Below, one piece after another: positions 45,280 through 46,995 of a stretch of DNA of 46,995 nt; within the stretch, counting starts at the first letter, position 1; every line of letters begins with the position of its first letter. The stretch lies in the NCBI GenBank assembly GCA_018985225.1, contig JADGIF010000010.1, forward strand, positions 1 through 46,995, read 5' to 3'. The notes beneath the pieces were generated by a model. That model ran no database searches. It was not told where the DNA came from and saw only the letters and a program-made list of their open reading frames with translations. The DNA comes from Amoeboradix gromovi (Eukaryota; Sanchytriomycota; Sanchytriomycetes; Sanchytriales; Sanchytriaceae). The translations under genes were made by a program, and so were the position numbers.

Positions 45280-46097
45280 TTCTTAATTAATAAAATAGCC
45301 TTTAATGTCATATATCCAGCACTGCTGATTACCGCGATACCGAATATAGTAGGTCTAGTAATTAAATGTAATTACATCACAATTGATAACAATTTTGCCC
45401 ATTTAATCCAATTAAACGATTTACATTATAACAACCGCCTGGCTAAATTTAATAGTCAATCTGATATATTTCCACTTGCAAATGTATTTAATACCATGCT
45501 ACCAGTCATAAAGCAAGTAAGGATTGTTGAAAGTGGTTCCAACAGGACAGAACCAGATAATTTAGAATGGCAAGTCACGTGATAAAACTGACATTGCTCG
45601 TATAATAAATCCTCTAAATGATGAAGCTTACTGTACCATAACTTTGAATAGTTTGTGCTCTACCTCTAGCACTTTTCTTGTTGTTAACTGTCAATTAATT
45701 TCTGATCTGTTTAATCCAGTTCATCATGAGCTGCTGGTAATGAATAATCTCTCAATCAACATTAACAATGATGTAAAAATTTCTACTAGCTATGCTAATT
45801 TATTCTTGCCCTCCTGGAATTATGATTGTGAGTCAATTTTAACATGTGCAATGCTTACAGTTAAATCACTTAGTAATGCATCTAAATTCATTGCATTGGC
45901 GGGAAATTTGAGCATTAATATTTTAAAAAGGGTTCGCAAGTATCTTAGACGACGAATTTGAGAGCGTATTAAATCTAAATCTTCACCCTGGTAGATTGGA
46001 ACAAATTAGCCTCATTAATAGCTTTCAATTGCTTCAAAAACGCCTAGAATACAGAAAACATTTCAATTCATTATTGGAGTGGCGCAGCAACTTTCAC
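45280..46097 (+). pseudogene. Decayed gene for a membrane or secreted protein
   Basis: Three consecutive frames look like one protein. Frame 1 (45280-45579, no ATG at its start) has a hydrophobic segment (NVIYPALLITAIPNIVGLVI) then YNNRLAKFNSQSDIFPLANV. After one extra base at 45580, frame 2 runs to 45961 (IINPLNDEAYCTITLNSLCS, FNPVHHELLVMNNLSININN, YDCESILTCAM). A further shift leads to frame 3 (DDEFESVLNLNLHPGRLEQI, then QLLQKRLEYRKHFNSLLEWR) to about 46104. The Cys-spaced, N-glycosylation-rich middle fits an ectodomain behind a membrane anchor. None of the junctions fits the 19-nt intron consensus. Family unknown. Confidence 0.5.
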
Positions 46098-46104
46098 ACT
46101 AATT

Positions 46105-46995
46105 GAATGATAAATACAGGAGTAATATTTATCATGAATATATGCAACTGATTCAAGTGACTGCTAACACAAAAACTAGCACTATTCCCTTAGTGATTTA
46201 CAACGTAGAAAAGTGCATTATAGAAACTTCTCCCAGCAACATTGATTTTAATAAATTTATTTGGATACAGACACATCCAATATAAAAGAAGATCTTGATT
46301 CTGACAACACAAACATTAAGAATTTCAGACAATTTAATGTTCAGTCTCGCCGTACAATGTTGAAATTAAGAAGTTATTTATTCTAATTACTAAGTATCGT
46401 AGGTAAAATAAACACAATGTGCAATTAAGTGGTACCTATGCGCTTATATAGAACACGCTCAACGAGAGAAGCCGAAGCGGTAAACATTAATGGAATAGAA
46501 ATAATAAACACGTGGAAGCCGCTAAATTACTGATTGATATTAAAACGGATCTTTTAAATGAGATAGAGACACACCACACATGGACCTGGATACGAAAGCG
46601 CACTAAAATGCATCAGTAGAAGCGTTCCTAAATGTTCTCTTGGTTTGTCAGCAAAGAGCTAAAATGGTTTGACGTATTAAGATGGCAATGTCATGGTAGT
46701 TTCAATTTGCAATACATGGTGATGCTTTTATTGCGTTTAAGAGTATTGGATAGTAAATATGCCAACCAAACACTTGCATCACCTGATAAGTGTAGTGTAG
46801 TCTATATTTGGAGCTAGAGTTAATACTTTTAATACTCATAAAGGATTTTACAAAGAACTGCGGGTCAAAACAGTTTATGATGCAGTTTAATAATGGAAAA
46901 ACACACTACAAAGTGATAAGAAACATCGATTTATGACATGGCAGCCTATTGATTTCTCTTTTTTGCAGATTGAATCTGAGAGCTGCCCATTGCCA
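46105..46995 (+). other. Window end: short relic frames, no gene closed
   Basis: Small plus-strand frames (46103-46285, 46632-46817) and open scraps such as THKGFYKELRVKTVYDAV near 46840-46890 have protein-like composition, interrupted by stops. They may be the tail of the decayed gene upstream or a different relic. No family recognised. Confidence 0.3.

Noticed and set aside
1-46995. A ciliate (short introns) or chlorarachniophyte nucleomorph origin
   Set aside because: TAA, TAG and TGA all act as stops, so no ciliate code; ETF-beta, NOX, DHFR alone and Pkr1-like genes do not fit a nucleomorph, which lacks such metabolic genes.
1-46995. tRNA or rRNA genes
   Set aside because: No cloverleaf with a convincing GTTC-type T arm or rRNA core sequence was seen in the spacers; a computational scan would be needed to be certain.

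Overview
This is an AT-rich, gene-dense window of nuclear DNA from a eukaryote, most likely a fungus of an early-diverging or unusual lineage. The fungal call rests on a Pkr1-type small membrane protein, a Slp1-type SUN-domain protein, a NOX without EF-hands, a short MAPKK and a monofunctional DHFR. The standard genetic code fits every gene. A mitochondrial lifestyle is indicated by ETF-beta and a mitoferrin carrier. No species is assigned.

Most genes are single-exon and tightly packed. Three genes are interrupted by introns of exactly 19 nt, each confirmed by restored protein homology: a PUF protein (511-529, minus strand), clathrin heavy chain (8640-8658) and a Kap121/importin-5 (20899-20917). 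All three share GTA at the start, T at position 5, TAAT at positions 12-15 and TAG at the end, and all are phase 0. This is the most striking feature of the window.

Layout. 0-4 kb: Pkr1-like, PUF, an unresolved coding-like stretch, and a RING protein with a BRCT-like tail. 4-9 kb: clathrin heavy chain. 9-14.3 kb: DNA ligase IV and the HOPS/CORVET-type subunit VPS39. 14.3-21.6 kb: a cysteine-rich secreted protein of unknown role, a SUN-domain ER protein and Kap121. 21.6-27 kb: KNL1/Spc105 with a MELT-like array, ETF-beta and the Chl1/DDX11 helicase. 27.6-36.3 kb: NADPH oxidase, DHFR, two unknown proteins, a Fanzor/TnpB fragment, an INO80F-like small protein, a Sec7-domain protein whose glutamic finger is lysine, and mitoferrin.

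36.3-47 kb is different: lower gene density, many broken frames and mobile or foreign genes. It holds a decayed ERB1/BOP1 WD40 copy, two neighbouring reverse-transcriptase-like genes resembling bacterial defence RTs (Abi/DRT/UG type) with a D-N in place of the D-D of motif C, a badly broken Fanzor gene, another Fanzor C-terminal scrap, one intact MAPKK and a decayed membrane or secreted protein gene.

Several convergent pairs end on a shared palindrome AATAAATTTATT or a near-palindromic AATAAA/TTTATT pair, so the same DNA could serve as a poly(A) signal in both directions. The genes are housekeeping genes of trafficking, genome maintenance, kinetochore, metabolism and signalling; there is no operon logic.
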